Positions 60,615 to 64,000 of a stretch of 64,000 nt of DNA are shown in pieces (within the stretch, counting starts at the first letter, position 1; each line of letters opens with the position of its first letter). A model generated the notes under the pieces. It was not told the DNA's origin and ran no database searches. It saw nothing but the letters and a program-made list of their open reading frames with translations. Position numbers and translations under genes: made by a program. The DNA comes from Scalindua_A sp046757465 (GTDB lineage Bacteria; Planctomycetota; Brocadiia; Brocadiales; Scalinduaceae): the NCBI GenBank assembly GCA_046757465.1, contig JBHHYH010000009.1, positions 4,599-68,598 of the forward strand, read 5' to 3'.

Positions 60615-61733
60615 ATGACAATTGCGAATTTCAACTATGAGGGTATTGATATTTTGACCTTAAAGATTGGTATTTATAAACACTGTTGGAAAATTGTAGC
60701 CCTTGTTTTATTTATAATATTCATAAGCCTTTCTCACTACATAACAAGCACAGAACACAAATACCACGGTTTACATGAAATTTATAGGAGACTATATTAT
60801 ATCCCCATCATCTTATCCGCGTTCTGGTTTGGATTAAAAGGTGGCATATCTTGCGCTATTGGCGTAAGCCTTTTTTATCTGCCCCATGTTATTTATCAGT
60901 GGGGTGGCAGTTTTCTCACTGATGATCTTCCGCAAACACTTGAAATTGTTCTTTATAATATAGTAGGTCTTGTAACAGGCTTTCTCTCACAAAGACAAAT
61001 GAATGCAACTGCTAAATTGAGGCGTCAAGCCGACGTACTTGCTCAAGCTGAAGAACAACTAAGACACGCTGACCGTCTATCAGCTTTGGGTAAACTTTCT
61101 GCGGGAATTGCACATGAAGTTAGAACCCCACTCGCATCAATAAAAGGAACAGCGGAGATTATATCCGACAAGTTTAAACCGACCGATAAAGAACACGAGT
61201 TTGCGAAAATACTTATAAAAGAGGTTGACCGCCTAGATACAGTTGTGGCTGAATTCCTTGATTTTGCAAGGTCTAAACCTCCAGAGCTAAAATTAGCAGA
61301 TATTAATGATATTATCAAGTCAGTGCTTAAATTAACAGAGCATGAAATAGCAAAATCAAAGATTAGTCTCAGGGCACGATTTGAAAAGAGCTTACCATCC
61401 ATTTTTGTAGATCCAGAACAGATGAAACAGGTTTTTTTAAATCTTATTATTAATGCCGTACAAGCTATGCCAAATGGTGGAACCATAGAAATTGAATCCG
61501 GTCAAAATAAATCTGATATAGTGTGCAAATTTGCTGACACTGGAACAGGAATCAGCGAAGAACAGCAGGAAAAACTATTCACACCTTTCTTTACCAGTAA
61601 AGAAAGAGGTACAGGTTTAGGACTCGCAATTGTTCACGGGATACTCGAGGGACATAAAGGTAAAATCAAGTTTACTACAAAGGAAAATCAGGGAACTACC
61701 TTCATAATAAGTTTACCGATTAAGACTGAATAA
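60615..61733 (+). CDS. Membrane sensor histidine kinase
   Basis: The 372 residues begin with about four membrane segments (near 26-46, 60-78, 80-97 and 106-127) and no large periplasmic domain. A short coiled coil follows. The dimerisation box AGIAHEVRTPLASIKGTAEI holds the phosphate-accepting His167. The ATPase domain carries the N box (LINAVQAM), DTGTGI and TGLGLAIVHGI. It belongs to the NtrB/ZraS-like kinases that pair with sigma-54 regulators. The signal is unknown. There is no clear ribosome binding site before the ATG. The regulator gene follows by 27 bases. Confidence 0.92.
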   Translation: MTIANFNYEGIDILTLKIGIYKHCWKIVALVLFIIFISLSHYITSTEHKYHGLHEIYRRLYYIPIILSAFWFGLKGGISCAIGVSLFYLPHVIYQWGGSFLTDDLPQTLEIVLYNIVGLVTGFLSQRQMNATAKLRRQADVLAQAEEQLRHADRLSALGKLSAGIAHEVRTPLASIKGTAEIISDKFKPTDKEHEFAKILIKEVDRLDTVVAEFLDFARSKPPELKLADINDIIKSVLKLTEHEIAKSKISLRARFEKSLPSIFVDPEQMKQVFLNLIINAVQAMPNGGTIEIESGQNKSDIVCKFADTGTGISEEQQEKLFTPFFTSKERGTGLGLAIVHGILEGHKGKIKFTTKENQGTTFIISLPIKTE

Positions 61734-61760
61734 ATTCTGAGATAAGGATAAAAAAAATAG

Positions 61761-63113
61761 ATGTCAAATCATAAAACAATACTCATAGCCGACGATGATG
61801 AAAATTTGAGAAGGATTATTGAATATAACCTGAGTAATAAAGGATACAGGGTACTCCTTGCAAGTAACGGTGAGGAAGCATTAGATATTTTCAAGAATGA
61901 TGACGTGGATATTGCTGTTACTGACATTAAGATGGAAAAGATTGACGGGTTAGAACTATTAGAAGAGATAAAGAAACTCAAGAGCAATGCCCTAGTAATC
62001 ATGATAACTGCTCATGGCAGTATCGAAACAGCCGTAAAGGCTATGAAATTAGGCGCACACGACTATATCACAAAACCTTTCGATAGAGATGAACTCCAAA
62101 TCGTAATTGAGAAAGCTTTGAACATACAATCCCTGATGGTTGAAAATATAAGACTAAGACAGGAGCTGACGGACCGTTTCAGCCTTAATAATGTTATCGG
62201 CGTTAGTTCCAAAATGAAAAAAATATACGATCTGGTTGCACGGGTTGCAAAGAGCGACTCAACGGTTTTGTTACAAGGAGAGAGTGGGACGGGTAAGGAG
62301 CTAATTGCACGGGCAATACATTTTAATAGTTCCAGAGCAGAAAAGCCTTTCGTAACAGTAAATTGTTCGGCAATTCCAGAAAATTTATTGGAAAGCGAAT
62401 TGTTTGGGTATGTGAAAGGGGCATTTACCGGAGCTATTAAGGACAAACCAGGAAAGTTTGAAGCCGCTAATGGTGGAACTATCTTCTTAGATGAGATCGG
62501 AGACATACGTAAAGATTTACAGGCTAAATTACTCAGAGTACTTCAAGAAAAGTCTATAGACAAAGTTGGCGCCACACAAAACATCCATGTAGATGTACGT
62601 GTCATTGCAGCAACGAATATCCTATTAGAAATTGCCGTCAAAGAAGGTAAATTTAGAGAGGATTTATATTATCGAATCAGTGTAATTCCGATCCTACTTC
62701 CTCCATTAAGGGAAAGGAAGGATGACATCCCCCTACTTACCCAACACTTTATAGATAAACGCGGTGGTAAAGGCTGCAAGATATTACCAGAAGTCCTTGA
62801 TATTTTTGATCGCTACAAATGGCCTGGAAATGTAAGAGAACTTGAAAATATCATTGAAAGAGCGTTGGTACTGAGAAAAAAAAAGAATGCAATTAATCCT
62901 GAAGACATCCCCGATTATATAAGGATAAAACAATGTAGTAGTCCAATACCACTAGAAATCCCTGATGATGGTATCAAGCTTGAGGAGGTTGAAAAGGAAC
63001 TGATAATAAATGCCCTGAATAAAGCTAAGCAAAATCAGACAAGGGCAGCAGAACTTCTTGGCATTTCCAGACAGACGCTCATATATAGAATGCAAAAGTA
63101 CGATATCAAGTGA
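61761..63113 (+). CDS. Sigma-54-dependent response regulator, NtrC family
   Basis: The 450 residues have a receiver domain (Asp11, Asp12, phosphorylated Asp55, Lys105 in ITKPF). The AAA+ domain has Walker A GESGTGKE at 173-180, the sigma-54 contact loop GAFTGA at 220-225 and Walker B GGTIFLDEIGD. The C-terminal Fis-type helix-turn-helix is in NQTRAAELLGISRQTLIYRM. It should activate promoters of the -24/-12 type when phosphorylated by the kinase before it. Target genes are likely near, with the efflux protein directly downstream. I found no convincing -24/-12 box between the two genes. Confidence 0.95.
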   Translation: MSNHKTILIADDDENLRRIIEYNLSNKGYRVLLASNGEEALDIFKNDDVDIAVTDIKMEKIDGLELLEEIKKLKSNALVIMITAHGSIETAVKAMKLGAHDYITKPFDRDELQIVIEKALNIQSLMVENIRLRQELTDRFSLNNVIGVSSKMKKIYDLVARVAKSDSTVLLQGESGTGKELIARAIHFNSSRAEKPFVTVNCSAIPENLLESELFGYVKGAFTGAIKDKPGKFEAANGGTIFLDEIGDIRKDLQAKLLRVLQEKSIDKVGATQNIHVDVRVIAATNILLEIAVKEGKFREDLYYRISVIPILLPPLRERKDDIPLLTQHFIDKRGGKGCKILPEVLDIFDRYKWPGNVRELENIIERALVLRKKKNAINPEDIPDYIRIKQCSSPIPLEIPDDGIKLEEVEKELIINALNKAKQNQTRAAELLGISRQTLIYRMQKYDIK

Positions 63114-63152
63114 TAAATTAAATTTTGGCATCGTTTTAGAAAGAGGTTGATA

Positions 63153-64000
63153 ATGAATTTAAAGTATATAAAAAATAGCTTCTTTTTTTTCTTCAGGGTA
63201 TCGCTAGTTCTATTATTGGTTTCCGGAATATATACTAAAATTGCATTATCGGAGGAAAAAGCAGATACTTTGCGAATAAGGTGGGTTATCGATGAAGCAT
63301 TAAGAACGAATCCCGAACTACAGGCAGCAAAATTAAGATGGGATGCATCAAAGGAAAAGATACCACAAGCTCGTGCCTTAGATGACCCTACTTTAGGTTT
63401 CACTTATTTTGGTGAACAGGTTCAAACCCGTGTGGGAGAGGTGCAGGCCGGATTTAGAGCATCACAGAAGATACCCTTTTATGGGAAGCTCAGGTTAAGA
63501 GGTGAGGTTGCTGAGAACGAAGCAAAGGAGCGTGGAGAACAATATAGAACGCTCGAAAGAGAGGTTATTGCAAAAGCCAAATCAGCATTTTATGAGTTGT
63601 ATTGGGTGTACAAGTCAATAGACATAAATGAAGACAATAAAGAGCTTCTGCAGAGGTTTGCGAAGATTGCAGAGATAAAATATGCAACAGGTAAAGCAAC
63701 GCAACAAGATGTGCTGAAAGCACAAGTGGAGCTTTCCGATATAATGAACGAATTAATCACCCTTGAACAGTTTAGAGAAACCGCTATAGCAAGAATAAAT
63801 ACTTTATTAAACCGACATCCTGAAATGCCACTTGGTACTCCAGAGGATGTTGATATTGCTGAGCTTAATGTCTCTATTGAGGCACTTTATCAAAAGGCAA
63901 AGCACATTAGCCCGGAGCTAGGCATCTTTAAATACAGGATAGACCGAGATAAAGCTGCGTACAAACTTGCAAAAAAAGATTATTTCCCTGATTTTACGTT
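63153..64000 (+). CDS. TolC-family outer membrane efflux protein, 3' end outside the window
   Basis: The frame opens at the ATG at 63153 after GAGG and stays open to the right edge (282 codons). The first 30 or so residues are a signal peptide with a run of five Phe. The sequence then shows the outer-membrane efflux protein pattern: ALRTNPELQAAKLRWDA near the start, a beta segment with DDPTLGFTYFG, and long helices with KYATGKATQQDVLKAQVEL. These resemble CzcC/CusC-type channels of heavy-metal or drug exporters. It lies 39 bases after the response regulator, so it may be cotranscribed or controlled by it. Pump genes, if any, lie beyond the window. Confidence 0.88.
   Translation, partial: MNLKYIKNSFFFFFRVSLVLLLVSGIYTKIALSEEKADTLRIRWVIDEALRTNPELQAAKLRWDASKEKIPQARALDDPTLGFTYFGEQVQTRVGEVQAGFRASQKIPFYGKLRLRGEVAENEAKERGEQYRTLEREVIAKAKSAFYELYWVYKSIDINEDNKELLQRFAKIAEIKYATGKATQQDVLKAQVELSDIMNELITLEQFRETAIARINTLLNRHPEMPLGTPEDVDIAELNVSIEALYQKAKHISPELGIFKYRIDRDKAAYKLAKKDYFPDFT

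Noticed and set aside
63114..63152. Possible sigma-54 (-24/-12) promoter before the TolC-family gene
   Set aside because: A TGGCA is present near 63126, but the matching GC doublet at the right distance is missing and the start site would fall on the start codon.
1..64000. CRISPR array, prophage or complete insertion sequence
   Set aside because: No regularly spaced direct repeats, cas, integrase, phage or transposase genes were seen in any frame.

Overview
The window reads as the chromosome of a Gram-negative, low-GC bacterium (GC roughly in the high thirties by eye), most likely a planctomycete of the anammox order Brocadiales. This is an inference. It rests on the mix of outer-membrane genes (bamA, ompH/skp, lpxC, lpxA), zinc-binding versions of several ribosomal proteins, no rpmD, an Adenosylmethionine-radical enzyme beside lipid A genes and a membrane-anchored c-type heme protein. 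No single gene proves the assignment.

Layout. 1-570 holds the N-terminal part of an unknown membrane protein. 834-16553 is one minus-strand run. Read in the direction of transcription it is prs, rplY, pth, rpsF, ssb, rpsR, rplI, dnaB, bamA, ompH, lpxC, lpxA, a Gfo/Idh oxidoreductase, a radical SAM protein, rpsB, tsf, pyrH, frr, tRNA-Lys and tRNA-Glu, closing at a strong hairpin at 834-867. 16970-20258 is a plus-strand group: an MgtC-like membrane protein, a small exported protein and an Old-Yellow-Enzyme-type iron-sulfur flavoprotein. 20316-24303 (minus) is a one-heme membrane sensor followed by the TldD and TldE/PmbA protease subunits, with a hairpin-rich repeat between the two protease genes. 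A small dual-specificity phosphatase follows.

25409-60062 is a nearly unbroken 35-kb minus-strand supercluster for translation and transcription: tRNA-Thr, Tyr, Gly, Thr, tuf, rpmG, tRNA-Trp, secE, nusG, rplKAJL, rpoBC, rpsLG, fusA, a second tuf, the S10, spc and alpha ribosomal protein groups, rpoA and rplQ. A methyltransferase gene is inserted between rpsM and rpsK, rpmD is missing, and a 13-bp inverted repeat encloses the rpsG-fusA spacer. The two tuf genes differ at only four bases. 60615-64000 (plus) is a sensor kinase, a sigma-54-type response regulator and the start of a TolC-family efflux protein.

Most of the window is conserved housekeeping. The parts that deserve a second look are the insertions into it (methyltransferase, radical SAM plus oxidoreductase, structured spacers, repeat element) and the heme-sensor/TldDE group. 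I found no CRISPR array, no intact insertion sequence, no phage genes and no clear previously undescribed multi-gene system.
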